Assembly: GCA_000436475.1 (NCBI GenBank)
Contig: FR886216.1
Location: forward strand, 1 to 47,027
Origin: Eubacterium sp. CAG:248
GTDB lineage: Bacteria > Bacillota > Clostridia > Lachnospirales > Lachnospiraceae
Length of the DNA stretch: 47,027 nucleotides
Direction of reading: 5' to 3'
Shown here: positions 8,437 through 18,261 of the stretch, in pieces
Layout: each line of letters starts with the position of its first letter
Position numbering within the stretch: position 1 is the stretch's first letter
Position numbers and translations under genes: made by a program
Notes under the pieces: model-generated
Seen by the model: the letters and a program-made list of their open reading frames with translations, nothing else
The model's database searches: none
What the model was told of the DNA's origin: nothing

Positions 8437-10176
8437 CTAATTATTTTGTACATTATATTTTTTTATCATTTCATCATACTGATCGTATGGCACAAGAATA
8501 AAAGAGCCTATTTCATCGGCACGCTTATCTGCCGGTATAATAAGTAATGACCATAATTGTTCCTTCGCATATGCATTATCCTTAAATACATTCTCTGTGA
8601 GGTCATTAGGTGCTACATGGAATCTGACCATCTGCTTATCTCCAACTTCAAACACATTTTCACCATAAGCTGATGAATCTTTTAAAGTTGAGGAAGCGAT
8701 AGTATTGTTTACATTTGTAAATGTAATCTTTGAATCACTTACAACCATCTCATCATGATTAGCATTTCTTTCTTTAACAAGAATTGCAGGATTAGAATAA
8801 AGGTCAATTCCTCCATGATCTGCCGTTATTATAATAGTACTGCTGTCATATATTCCCTTTGCTTTAAGCTCATCCATATATTCCTTTATAATTTTGAAGA
8901 TACCTCTTATCTGGCTATCTACACCTATCGAATCTGAAGGAACAGCCTGTGCATTTTCGTCCATGACATATGGACTATGAGCTCCATTAAGATGATACAT
9001 TACAAAAGTATCCTTATCGTTTTGGGTTGTTATGCCTTTTTCCTTAAAATCTTGATAGAATTGTGCATCATCAAGCTTATAAAGATTAGAAGTATTATCT
9101 TCCAACGTAATATACTGATTAAATTCACCAGAATATAACCAGAAATTCTGTTTCAAAAACTGTGGCATAGCATAAAATGAAACAAACTTATAAAGACATT
9201 CCATAAAACCTCTTCTTGAAGAAATGACATATTTCTGTTCCATTTTAAGATTATCAACACTATTTTTATCGCAATAGTCAAGGTAATAAAATTCAGTAAA
9301 AAGTTTAACATTACAATTACTCTTCTGCATATCCGCAAACAAAGAAGAACTTTCATATGCATCTTTATAATACTCACTTGTATCACGTGAGGCATCCATA
9401 TCTATTTTTCCTGTAAGTAATGTTGGAATACCAAGTACTGTAGGAGCACCACCCGCAACTGCGTCATCAAAATATGTAAAATCTTTTAATGATTCCTTAT
9501 ATTCTTCATTTGGAAGAAGCATGTCTTCAAACCAGCTTGCATCAAGTGTATCCACAACAAACATAATTGTATTATTTTTTGAAGACAATTCAAATTCACC
9601 ATTTTTAGTAACAGCAAAATCGTTAGATACTACCTTATGTGTAGTTAATAATAATACAACAAGTGAAACAAGCTGCATTGCTGTTACAAACAGACTTCCC
9701 CATTTTACAATAAGTGACATAATATTTTCTTTTATAGCATAAACAACCTGAGGCACTACAAAAACCAATATCCAGGCAATTATGCTTATAATGCCATTTA
9801 TCTTATACTGTGACCAGGCAATTTCCTTACCATTGAGTGAATTAAAGGCCGGATTAAGGAAATTCCCCTGAATATAAAATCCTAATGCCAGGCTAAATAC
9901 AATTAATACATATGAATAAAATAATCTTTTGATTGGTATAATTAATCCAATTATATATACAATTACCAATACAGCAACTGAAACAAGCGCAATCAATGGA
10001 ACAATCTTTATGTAATCAAGTGCAAAGTCATCAATATTACTTATGAATAAGGAACTTGGCATATATATAGCAAATGTAAATATAAGAAATATTGTTGGAG
10101 GTAAAAGCAAAAGTATTCTTTCTACAAAACCATATTTCTTTTTTGACTTTTCAGCCGAATTGTTATCATCTCTCAT
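8437..10176 (-). CDS. Membrane-anchored alkaline-phosphatase/sulfatase-superfamily enzyme (phosphoglycerol/phosphoethanolamine-transferase-like)
   Basis: 579 residues. About five membrane segments fill the first 200 residues, followed by an extracellular sulfatase-fold domain. Metal-site motifs are visible: TIMFVVDTLDASW at the start of the domain, GGAPTVLGIPTLLTG (candidate Thr nucleophile), YHLNGAHSPY, and ITADHGG. The architecture matches lipoteichoic-acid synthase, phosphoethanolamine transferases and related enzymes that move phospho-alcohol groups outside the membrane. It follows the YidC-CDP-glycerol-transferase fusion after 17 bases, which supports a role in phosphodiester addition to a surface polymer. 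Which donor is used cannot be read from the sequence. The start has GAGGAGG in front. Confidence 0.75.
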   Translation of the reverse strand: MRDDNNSAEKSKKKYGFVERILLLLPPTIFLIFTFAIYMPSSLFISNIDDFALDYIKIVPLIALVSVAVLVIVYIIGLIIPIKRLFYSYVLIVFSLALGFYIQGNFLNPAFNSLNGKEIAWSQYKINGIISIIAWILVFVVPQVVYAIKENIMSLIVKWGSLFVTAMQLVSLVVLLLTTHKVVSNDFAVTKNGEFELSSKNNTIMFVVDTLDASWFEDMLLPNEEYKESLKDFTYFDDAVAGGAPTVLGIPTLLTGKIDMDASRDTSEYYKDAYESSSLFADMQKSNCNVKLFTEFYYLDYCDKNSVDNLKMEQKYVISSRRGFMECLYKFVSFYAMPQFLKQNFWLYSGEFNQYITLEDNTSNLYKLDDAQFYQDFKEKGITTQNDKDTFVMYHLNGAHSPYVMDENAQAVPSDSIGVDSQIRGIFKIIKEYMDELKAKGIYDSSTIIITADHGGIDLYSNPAILVKERNANHDEMVVSDSKITFTNVNNTIASSTLKDSSAYGENVFEVGDKQMVRFHVAPNDLTENVFKDNAYAKEQLWSLLIIPADKRADEIGSFILVPYDQYDEMIKKYNVQNN

Positions 10177-10193
10177 AAACTCCTCCTCATTAA

Positions 10194-12308
10194 TTATTTG
10201 GATTCTTTATTCTTTTTATCGTTAATTTTTCTTACAACAGCGTTAATAATATAATCTGCACCTACCTGTGCACTGTTTCCAAGATTATATACATATTCAT
10301 GAACAAACTCATCAATTTTTTGCTTATAATCTTCTGTATGTTTTAATATCTGATCTACCACTTCTGGAATTCTATCCATCTCATCAGGTTTCAATGAAGC
10401 ACCTATGCTGTCTCTCATCCATATATTAATAGGCTCTACACCTATCTTTTCATATTCAGGATTCATTACCTTCATTGGTGTATCTATAAACAATACAGGC
10501 TTACAAGTTGTATATGCATATTCGTAACATATTCCAGACCAGTCAGTTATCATCATATCTGCTTCAAAAACTGTACTATTAGATGAAAAATCTGTCTGAA
10601 TTTCTATATCATCATCATTAGCAAAGCGGTCTTTAAGCTGTTGCATACGTTCTGGCATATGTCTTACATGCTGTGGATGAGGTCTTACTGTTATCTTATA
10701 ACCATGTCCTTTAAGATTATCTAACAATTCATCCAGACAACTATCAACTATATTATCTTTCTGCCATGATGGAGCAATAAGGATAGATTTAACATCAGAA
10801 ACCTTCTTCTCCATTTTATTGTAATCATCTCTCATTGAATCAAGCAGGCAATATCCCCATTCAACAAGATTTTTTTTTGGAAGTTCATATACCTGTTCTG
10901 TTTTTTCAATTTCTTCCTTTTGATGCTTACCCGTACAGAATACAGTATCAAAATGATCCATAGAACCTGTTCTCATTGTCATATTCAGACTATCCATTCC
11001 ATGTGGTATGTATATATATTCAATATCTTTTCTTATATAGCTTCTTTTTATATGATAATTCTCAAGATCAGGCATAGTCATTACAACAACATCTGCATCA
11101 AGCTTCATCATCAGTGTTATAAGTTTCTTTTCACCTATATAATATGCTTTAATACGGCTATTTTCTTCTGCCTTCTTAAAGATAGAATCATCAGGATCAC
11201 TTGTTATGTAATGTATTACTATGTTGGTATTCTTAAGAATATATTCAATCATTCCGGCATAGTATTTGTAAAATCCATTATTTTCAGAATAGAATACAAG
11301 ATGCTTATTAACAACTGAGAAAAATCTCTTATAATCAGCTTTTTCCCTCTTTGCATATGGATTTTTTTCAAAGAGCTTCTTCTTGCCAGAATTTACACCT
11401 ATGCCTTCAAGTGCTGCAAGCTCTTTCTTACTCTCCTCAAGGTCTTCATAATCAACGTATTTCTTAGGATTAATTGCCCAGTTAAGAAGATATAACTGTA
11501 CAATAGCAAATATATTACTTGCAATCCAATATAAGGCTACACCTGCTGGCACAAACCAGCCAAGATATAATGAAAGACCAACTGATAAAATCATCATGCC
11601 ATATTTGTTAAGTTTAGACTGCTCTGCCTGTAATACATTACTGGCATTCTGTGCAACACATAAAAGCCATGCAGAAAATCCAGCTATTACAGGTACAATA
11701 ATATCTATCCCACCTACTTCTGATGGAACCCAGCTAAGATTAATTCCTAAGAAATTCATATTAAGAGTCTTAACCTCTGCAAGAATCCCAGCTATATCAA
11801 CACCATTAAACTGTGACTGGAGTGCAAGAAACTGGCTTTCATATGTTCCATTCTTAATACTTTCAACTACAGCAAGCTGAATAGACGATGATTCAGGATC
11901 TACCCCTGTAAGTGAAACTATTAATGAATTAAATGCATCTATAACATCTGATGGCAAATGAAGAAGATAATCCAACGGATGATATATAACTGCCACTAAG
12001 CCAAGTAATAGAATTATCTGTACAGCCAATGGAATAAGTGATGCCAATGGATTATATTTTTCTTTCTTAAAAAGCTTTGACTGTTCATCAGCTATTGAAT
12101 CTTTATCCCCAAAATGTTTTGCTTTTATCCTGTTAATATCAGGCTGCATCTTAACCATCTTAATGGAATTTTTCTGAACCCATATAGATACTGGCAAAAG
12201 CACGAATTTACTTATAAGTGTAAAAAGAATAATTGCAATTCCATAATTACTTATAATCTTATAGCAAAAGGCCATTACATATCCTAATGCACTTGATAAC
12301 ACATTCAT
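10194..12308 (-). CDS. YidC/Oxa1-like domain fused to CDP-glycerol glycerophosphotransferase-like domain
   Basis: 704 residues. About 1-305 form a YidC/Oxa1-type insertase-like membrane domain (IAIILFTLISKFVLLPVSIW, then the charged loop MQPDINRIKAKH, and later membrane segments including WFVPAGVALYWIASN). The groove Arg usual in this first segment of Gram-positive YidC reads as Lys. A linker of about 40 residues leads to residues 345-695, a TagB/TagF-like CDP-glycerol glycerophosphotransferase domain with IYIPHGMDSLNM, VRPHPQHVRHM and TDWSGICYEYA, the family's His/Asp-Ser motifs. That domain adds glycerol-phosphate-type units in teichoic acid synthesis. I chose the ATG at 12308 behind AAGGAG; the longer ORF adds an unlikely leader. 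The fusion is continuous with no frameshift. Confidence 0.85.
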   Translation of the reverse strand: MNVLSSALGYVMAFCYKIISNYGIAIILFTLISKFVLLPVSIWVQKNSIKMVKMQPDINRIKAKHFGDKDSIADEQSKLFKKEKYNPLASLIPLAVQIILLLGLVAVIYHPLDYLLHLPSDVIDAFNSLIVSLTGVDPESSSIQLAVVESIKNGTYESQFLALQSQFNGVDIAGILAEVKTLNMNFLGINLSWVPSEVGGIDIIVPVIAGFSAWLLCVAQNASNVLQAEQSKLNKYGMMILSVGLSLYLGWFVPAGVALYWIASNIFAIVQLYLLNWAINPKKYVDYEDLEESKKELAALEGIGVNSGKKKLFEKNPYAKREKADYKRFFSVVNKHLVFYSENNGFYKYYAGMIEYILKNTNIVIHYITSDPDDSIFKKAEENSRIKAYYIGEKKLITLMMKLDADVVVMTMPDLENYHIKRSYIRKDIEYIYIPHGMDSLNMTMRTGSMDHFDTVFCTGKHQKEEIEKTEQVYELPKKNLVEWGYCLLDSMRDDYNKMEKKVSDVKSILIAPSWQKDNIVDSCLDELLDNLKGHGYKITVRPHPQHVRHMPERMQQLKDRFANDDDIEIQTDFSSNSTVFEADMMITDWSGICYEYAYTTCKPVLFIDTPMKVMNPEYEKIGVEPINIWMRDSIGASLKPDEMDRIPEVVDQILKHTEDYKQKIDEFVHEYVYNLGNSAQVGADYIINAVVRKINDKKNKESK

Positions 12309-12360
12309 ATTTAACTCCTTTTTTATATATTTCACATTTTTTTCACATTCACAATTGATA

Positions 12361-12389
12361 ATACTAACATAAATTATATAATTAGTAAA
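12361..12389 (-). promoter_or_regulatory. Possible promoter of the YidC-fusion unit
   Basis: Minus-strand TTTACT (12389-12384) and TAGTAT (12366-12361) with a 17-base spacer, in the 264-base AT-rich gap between the terminator at 12522-12555 and the gene start at 12308. Both hexamers are weak and the whole gap is AT-rich, so this is tentative. Confidence 0.3.
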
Positions 12390-12521
12390 GTATTTTAAAG
12401 AAAACAAGTATAATTATGTGTAAATAATTAATATAATATTAAGACTTTTTAAGATTTTATTGCGAGCATTGAATAAATTATATTAAGCTTGTAATTATTC
12501 TTACTTATTTTACACAATATA

Positions 12522-12555
12522 AAAACACCAGAGGATATTTACCCTCTGGTGTTTT
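12522..12555 (-). terminator. Terminator of the large glycan operon
   Basis: Perfect 13-bp stem AAAACACCAGAGG (12522-12534) and CCTCTGGTGTTTT (12543-12555) with an 8-base loop; on the minus strand the 3' arm runs into UUUUUAUAU. It lies 17 bases past the last gene of the long unit that begins near 33.6 kb. Confidence 0.9.
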
Positions 12556-12572
12556 ACCTTAACCTTTATATG

Positions 12573-13817
12573 TTACTTAGCCATGCTGTTATCTGACTTA
12601 TGTTTTATAACATCATACATCCGCACGAATCCTCTTATAAGCAAAACTGCAAGTATAAGCATTATGGCAAGATGATAATTCAATACATATTCAAATAAAT
12701 CACATTGAAAATCCATAACAATAAGAATAATCGAAAATAGTATCAGTAAATCCGAATATGAATGTTCTTTCGCATTAAGAAACGCAATCGCGGCTGGTAT
12801 AAGATACATTATGCAATAGTATCCTGAATGAGAAGGCGCTATTATAAGAACCATTGAAACTGCCATAATAACTTCCCATTTTTCCTTATAAAAAAGACAC
12901 TGTATAAATAGCAATAAAACTATAACATATGTTATACATTTTACAATCTTTATCATCCCATCGGTTGCATTAACCCCAAAAGCGACTAACGCAGCTACTA
13001 TTGTAGTTCCTTCAGTACTTGAATATGCCTGGACATTTAATGCTGCATTATGGAACATTCTTCCTATATTAACAAGTCCACCATGGAAAAACAGGAATGG
13101 TACCATTCCTAATATCAAACCATATATTACTGTTCTTATAGCTTCCTTCCATTGTTTGTTATATAAAAGTAATATTCCAAGCACAGCTGGTGTAAGCTTT
13201 AGTGCTGATGCCATAGCAAGCGATATAAGTGCTAATTCTCTTCTAGTTTTATTCTCACTATCATAATTAAATATATAAAAGAGAATAAAGAATAATGTCA
13301 TCAATAAAAAGTTAGCTCTTTCTATTGTAAATATAACTGGCATAGACAGACAGAATGCTATAGATGTCATTATCTTTACCGCTTTATTGCCATTCTTGCA
13401 ACTTCTTATAAGTTCATATAATGCAATCATATTAACTATAAGTATAAGTATGATAATTATTAATATGCGCGTATCCTGATACATATCCAGAAAGTAATCA
13501 TTATCAAAATAAGGCTGCATATCTATTATTCTTGATAACATATAAGCCATAAGATATACAATAGCCGGATAAGCCCTCTCACATGCGCCAAGATAATAAG
13601 TTTCTACATACGTATTCCTGTTTGCCGAATAACCTATTACATTAGTTATATCTGCAAAAAAATCTTCTGTATTACGGAAAAATATATCAAATTGTCTTCC
13701 ATCACTTCCAAAAAGCACTATACCTGCTGCCCAGGCTATTATACCTGCCAATGCACAACATAAGAAAACAATCTCATAAAATTTCTTTGATTTAATAAGA
13801 CTACTCTTTGATATCAT
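12573..13817 (-). CDS. Polytopic GT87-like (DUF2029) membrane glycosyltransferase
   Basis: 414 residues, about ten membrane segments. The conserved acidic-aromatic loop after the first segment (SDGRQFDIF... CERAYPAIVYL) and ASALKLTPAVLGILLLYNKQWK are typical of the GT87 family, which uses polyprenyl-phosphate-linked sugars at the outer membrane face. The longest ORF begins with TTG at 13823, but GGGAG abuts that codon; the ATG at 13817 (MISKSS) has proper spacing and is preferred. It is the last gene before the terminator. A polyprenyl-phosphate-sugar donor could be made by the GT2 enzyme at 18262. Confidence 0.6.
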   Translation of the reverse strand: MISKSSLIKSKKFYEIVFLCCALAGIIAWAAGIVLFGSDGRQFDIFFRNTEDFFADITNVIGYSANRNTYVETYYLGACERAYPAIVYLMAYMLSRIIDMQPYFDNDYFLDMYQDTRILIIIILILIVNMIALYELIRSCKNGNKAVKIMTSIAFCLSMPVIFTIERANFLLMTLFFILFYIFNYDSENKTRRELALISLAMASALKLTPAVLGILLLYNKQWKEAIRTVIYGLILGMVPFLFFHGGLVNIGRMFHNAALNVQAYSSTEGTTIVAALVAFGVNATDGMIKIVKCITYVIVLLLFIQCLFYKEKWEVIMAVSMVLIIAPSHSGYYCIMYLIPAAIAFLNAKEHSYSDLLILFSIILIVMDFQCDLFEYVLNYHLAIMLILAVLLIRGFVRMYDVIKHKSDNSMAK

Positions 13818-13909
13818 AATCAACTCCCTATAAATTTAAAATTAATCAGGTCATATTTATCAGCTGATATTTATTATTAGCTATTAATTATATTATTCAC
13901 ACATCCATT

Positions 13910-15985
13910 CTACTTTAATGTCAATTCATAATAATATATTCCACCCTGATATGTTGAAGCCGTTTTTCTTTCTGATATATCATAATACCTGTTTAATACA
14001 TCCAAGGAATAATTAATATCAATGCTTCTGTCTACATAATATGTCGTTACAACAAATAACGCTTTTTCTTTTAGTTTATTATCTTTAAGCATCTTCTCAC
14101 CCTTTTTAGCAAGAGTAGATATAAGATGATAATCATTCATCTTTTTGGTATTGTTATTACTGTAAAATACTCGTTTTTTCTTAACTATATCCCAGTTAAG
14201 ATAGTACAATGGAACATTACCGCATATGAACACACCACCATCATCGTACAGATAAATATCTGTTGTGTCCGGGTCATAATCTGTATTCTTTAACATAACA
14301 TCCATTGACTTGTCATAACTATGATATTGTGTATTATGAATAAGAGATTCTCCATATGTCATCTCATCATTGACCATTGTCATAATAAGAGTATCACGTG
14401 TCACTGAATCAGCATTTAAAAACACCAGATTTGATAACGGATCTATCGTAATAAAGCATTCCATAACAAGAATCATACACCATAAACATAATAAAACACT
14501 ATCTAATATCTTCCTGGCTTTATTGTAAACCTTATTATCTGATACGTCATGTTTACAGTCATATATTTCCTTAACCTTATTAATTACATATATGGCGATA
14601 ATATATATAAGTATATCACTTATTATATTATATCTTGTGCATGTACCAGTTATATACAGATATGAAAACAGAGAATGTGTTACAAGTGCACCAATAACTG
14701 GACATATCATATAAGTACCATTTTTCTTTAGTTTTTTATGGTTAAAAACTATATATATAGTACCAGTTATTATAATCAAAACAGGAATCCAGTTAAAATT
14801 TAATATACACTGTTGTTTAAATTTCATAATAATGAACGATGGATTAAAACCTAAACATTCCGAACCATTATTATTCCATTTGAATAATCCACCTGCTTCC
14901 TGTTCACCTGTAGCAACCCAGTTATTACCAAATAATCTGAAATACATCCACTGGACTAAGGCTGCAGCAAGTGTGGCATACAATCTAAGATCTGTAAATA
15001 TTACTTTCAGACTTTGTTTTCTATATTTGAGTATATGTCTTATTATTTCACCAAGTGCTATACCAGCAACTACAACAAGTGCATTCTCCTTTGTCTGGAA
15101 ACATATAATTGATAGTATACCTGTTAATAATGGTTTTTCATACATATAAGAGCATATAACCATTATCACGAACATAGCCATCGTATAATCAAGATTAAGA
15201 TGCATAGTAAATGTGTATACAATAGGTGCAAAAGAAATTATAAGCGTATATATAGCACATAAAGTTCTTGAAACACTACTAGTCAACTTAATAATAATCT
15301 TATATACACACCACATAGTTATAGCTGTTAATATAAGATTAATAATAGAAACACCTATAATATGTCCAGGATATATCATTTCTCCTATCATATAAATCAT
15401 ACAGAACAATGACGCTGAATGTCCACATAAACCATAATTATCAAAAAAGACATCTATCCCTGAATAATCAAAATTCTCAAGTGCCAGTCCCATTCTGTAA
15501 TAATACTCTCCAGCATCCCATCTTTGTAAAAGATTCATAAATGGAATTCTGGATACACATATTATAACCATAACAATAAGCATTACTCTGTTTCTTTTTA
15601 TCCACTCATACACCTTGTTATTATTGTAGTGTGAACACATATCTATCAAAGATATAACTAATACAAATGTGTAAATACCAAAACAAATAATTAACTTTTT
15701 TGAGAAATTTGACTCATAATTCCATTTATCATTATTAAATAAAACCGAAACTGCGATAAAAAGATAAAATGGTATCAATCCCATCGCAAGCTGTCCTATC
15801 ATATTAACAAATATTTTAGATAATATGGTAAGCACAATAACAGCTGCTGTTATTGATAATAATATAATTAATGCTGCTTTTTTTCCCTGATACTGAATTA
15901 TATTATTTCCAAAAAATAATCCTGTAATTAATAAAGCAAAGAAATATATTATAATTTCTTTTTTACATCCAATAATTTTTTTCAT
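13910..15985 (-). CDS. Large GT-C-like membrane protein
   Basis: 691 residues with around twelve membrane segments and a C-terminal extracytoplasmic part of about 170 residues. The first big loop contains MNLLQRWDAGEYYYRMG, an Asp-Glu-type acidic pair at the position where GT-C enzymes (PMT/ArnT-like) hold the catalytic acid. A polyprenyl-phosphate-dependent glycosyltransferase acting outside the membrane is the likeliest role; I do not recognise a specific family. GGAG lies ahead of the ATG at 15985. It sits between the flippase and the GT87-like gene in the same operon. Confidence 0.55.
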   Translation of the reverse strand: MKKIIGCKKEIIIYFFALLITGLFFGNNIIQYQGKKAALIILLSITAAVIVLTILSKIFVNMIGQLAMGLIPFYLFIAVSVLFNNDKWNYESNFSKKLIICFGIYTFVLVISLIDMCSHYNNNKVYEWIKRNRVMLIVMVIICVSRIPFMNLLQRWDAGEYYYRMGLALENFDYSGIDVFFDNYGLCGHSASLFCMIYMIGEMIYPGHIIGVSIINLILTAITMWCVYKIIIKLTSSVSRTLCAIYTLIISFAPIVYTFTMHLNLDYTMAMFVIMVICSYMYEKPLLTGILSIICFQTKENALVVVAGIALGEIIRHILKYRKQSLKVIFTDLRLYATLAAALVQWMYFRLFGNNWVATGEQEAGGLFKWNNNGSECLGFNPSFIIMKFKQQCILNFNWIPVLIIITGTIYIVFNHKKLKKNGTYMICPVIGALVTHSLFSYLYITGTCTRYNIISDILIYIIAIYVINKVKEIYDCKHDVSDNKVYNKARKILDSVLLCLWCMILVMECFITIDPLSNLVFLNADSVTRDTLIMTMVNDEMTYGESLIHNTQYHSYDKSMDVMLKNTDYDPDTTDIYLYDDGGVFICGNVPLYYLNWDIVKKKRVFYSNNNTKKMNDYHLISTLAKKGEKMLKDNKLKEKALFVVTTYYVDRSIDINYSLDVLNRYYDISERKTASTYQGGIYYYELTLK

Positions 15986-16059
15986 AAATCTCCAATTTAA
16001 TTTACATTTTTACTTTTTAAAAGTTTTTCCATTTAACTTTATTAATTTTCTTCTTTAAA

Positions 16060-17253
16060 TTATATCTTTGCACATCCAACAGCCATAATTATTAATATTT
16101 TAATAAGATTAACCACAACCAGAGCTATTGCCATTCCCCATAACCCTAATGCAATTGTCATAGGTATAGCTATCACAACAAACACTATAAGGAATAATAT
16201 ATTAATAACAAGCTGATACTTTTCTTCAGTAAATCTTAACAATATGACTGTTAATGTATTGGCGATGAAATAAAATACCTGTCCAAGATTAGCACACCAC
16301 AAATATGGTTTAACAAGTTCAAATATATCTGCATACATTATTCTTACAAACACAAATGAAACGCCAAAACAGAATACATTAAGAATCAGGCTTCCAACCA
16401 CACTTCCAAGACATAGCTTTACAAATGTGCTTTTCTTTATTCCACCTTCATACTTCGTGAGATGTCCTATTATAACACCATTAAGTGGTGTTGATATAAG
16501 TGAAACCATCTTTCCTATAAGTGTTGCAGCATAAAATATTGTTACTGATGTTCCTCCATCAATAGCCTGAAGTATTAATCTGTCAGCATTAAGAATAACA
16601 GCTGCTATAAGTTCTGTTCCAGATAGTATTAAAAGAGATCTCATATTATCCTTAAAATACTCACTCTTATGGAAAAGATCCCCTTTGTATATACTTCCAG
16701 TGATTATAACAAATCCAACTGCAAGACATTCACCACAAAGCATAGCAATAATCCATGAATGAGTAACAAAGAATAATCCTATACCTATAAGATATCCTAC
16801 TGATATGAACAGATAAAATAAAAAGAATCTTTTATAATTAAGATTAAGTCTGAACTCAACATCAGAATAATACCTTAATACTGTCACCATCATAAGTATA
16901 AAATAACCAATTTCTGCTATTATGCTAAACTTATGAAGCCATACAAGACCACCAATAGAAACGAAAACTGATAAAACAGCTATAAGAAGCAGAAAAATAT
17001 TATAGTCTCCATTACTATCCTGCCCTTTCATCCTTGTTACCATTCGTGAATAATTAGCTGCCGTACCAAAAGTTGAACCCATTATTGATATGAAAGATAT
17101 AAGAGTAAGAACAATTCCAAACTCATCTGTTCCTAACTGCTTACTTAAAAATGGATATAATGCAAGCTGTATTACTCCATTCATAACAATGAGTCCCATC
17201 ATGCTGTACATAAAATCGCCTGTAATACCTTTTAGCTTTTCTGGTATTTTCAT
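16060..17253 (-). CDS. Wzx-type polysaccharide flippase
   Basis: 397 residues, about 12 membrane segments, resembling the MOP-superfamily polysaccharide exporters. The N-terminus (YSMMGLIVMNGVIQLALYP) and FLSKQLGTDEFGIVLTLIS are the usual Wzx opening. It would flip undecaprenyl-linked repeat units. The ATG at 17253 (MKIPEKLKG) is used because GGAG lies six bases ahead; a longer ORF passes through that site. A recognisable Wzy polymerase is not adjacent. An ABC exporter is also present in this locus (29975-32188), so two export routes coexist. Confidence 0.75.
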   Translation of the reverse strand: MKIPEKLKGITGDFMYSMMGLIVMNGVIQLALYPFLSKQLGTDEFGIVLTLISFISIMGSTFGTAANYSRMVTRMKGQDSNGDYNIFLLLIAVLSVFVSIGGLVWLHKFSIIAEIGYFILMMVTVLRYYSDVEFRLNLNYKRFFLFYLFISVGYLIGIGLFFVTHSWIIAMLCGECLAVGFVIITGSIYKGDLFHKSEYFKDNMRSLLILSGTELIAAVILNADRLILQAIDGGTSVTIFYAATLIGKMVSLISTPLNGVIIGHLTKYEGGIKKSTFVKLCLGSVVGSLILNVFCFGVSFVFVRIMYADIFELVKPYLWCANLGQVFYFIANTLTVILLRFTEEKYQLVINILFLIVFVVIAIPMTIALGLWGMAIALVVVNLIKILIIMAVGCAKI

Positions 17254-17368
17254 ATACTCTCCATTCCGCAGAAATTTTAGTAAAATATTCCTGTCTGTCA
17301 TTATATAATGTTAATGTATTAATTACACTAACCATAATCCCCTCAATATCAATATTTGATAATATTAT

Positions 17369-18205
17369 TTAATAATTATATTGTTCATCTGGCTTTACAT
17401 GCATAGGTACTCTTGTTTCTTCAGGTGGAAACTGCATATAATCACCATAACATTCCTTGAGTACTTTATCATATTCTACTGGACAGTTAAAGTAATCATC
17501 ACCTACTTTAAGTGGTACCGTTTCTCTGTACCAGTCTTTTTCCACCCACTTCTTAAGTTCTGGCATAGGATAGTTACTGTAAAAATAATGCTTAGTATTT
17601 CCTTTAACAGACTGACTGATTCTAGAATACTTTTCCCTAAGCTTATCAAGCGACCTGTGTCTTCCTATAGCCGCAAAAAAACTGACACCAAGTCCAGTAA
17701 TTGTTCCAAACTCAGAATAATCAATAGAATCCCTGTGACCCATACACTGACCATATATAAAAGTAAGTCGCATTCTTAATATTAACTGTTTTAACTTTGA
17801 ATCATAGGCATTATCAAGTACAAAACAATCAAGTACCATCTTATCTTCATACTTTTTTTGAACATGTCCTTTTACTTTATCATAGCTTTGAAGAGGTATT
17901 GAGTCACCAAGATAAACAAGTCTTGTAGGAAAATCAAAGAAGCTGTCCTTTACAATATCTTTAACTTCAACAAGTTCAAAATCCTCTCCCCATGCTTCTT
18001 TAGGTATGGATTTAAGTTTATTATATTCTTCTCTGGTAAAAGCTACATCAATATCATCATCCCATGGTATAAAATCATGATGTCTTACCGCTCCTATAAG
18101 AGCACCTGAATCATAAAAATATGTAACTCCATATTCTTCACATACTGAATGCAATTTTCTCATAAGTATTCTGTTTATCTTATGTGCCTTTTCTAAGTTA
18201 GTCAT
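17369..18205 (-). CDS. LicD-family phosphotransferase
   Basis: 278 residues. The LicD signature is clear near the N-terminus: YFYDSGALIGAVRHHDFIPW then DDDIDVAF, the metal-binding nucleotidyltransferase-fold motif of LicD. LicD-family enzymes attach phosphocholine (or other phospho-alcohol or phospho-sugar groups from CDP/NDP donors) to glycans or teichoic acids. With the LicC- and LicA-like genes at 3632-6341 this gives the transfer step of a lic-like pathway. The start at 18205 (MTNLEKAHK) follows GGGGATT. It overlaps no neighbour and lies in the long glycan operon between the GT2 enzyme and the flippase. Confidence 0.85.
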   Translation of the reverse strand: MTNLEKAHKINRILMRKLHSVCEEYGVTYFYDSGALIGAVRHHDFIPWDDDIDVAFTREEYNKLKSIPKEAWGEDFELVEVKDIVKDSFFDFPTRLVYLGDSIPLQSYDKVKGHVQKKYEDKMVLDCFVLDNAYDSKLKQLILRMRLTFIYGQCMGHRDSIDYSEFGTITGLGVSFFAAIGRHRSLDKLREKYSRISQSVKGNTKHYFYSNYPMPELKKWVEKDWYRETVPLKVGDDYFNCPVEYDKVLKECYGDYMQFPPEETRVPMHVKPDEQYNY

Positions 18206-18250
18206 AGTAATCCCCATTTCTGCGCTCATCTTTTATGCATATCAAATTTA
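18206..18250 (-). other. Repeated leader element, degenerate copy at the licD-type gene
   Basis: Minus strand reads TTTGATATGCATAAAAGATG, then AGCGCAGAAATGGGGATTACT and ATG. The order (GATATGC, AAAAG loop, GCGCAGAAATG, ribosome binding site) matches the fuller copies, but hairpin pairing is weak here. Confidence 0.45.
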
Positions 18251-18261
18251 AAACCTATTTA

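Noticed and set aside
10920..11318. 132-codon plus-strand ORF inside the YidC-fusion gene
   Set aside because: It lies antisense to a clearly coding gene, has low-complexity Ile/Cys/His-rich composition and no ribosome binding site. The same applies to other opposite-strand ORFs across the window.
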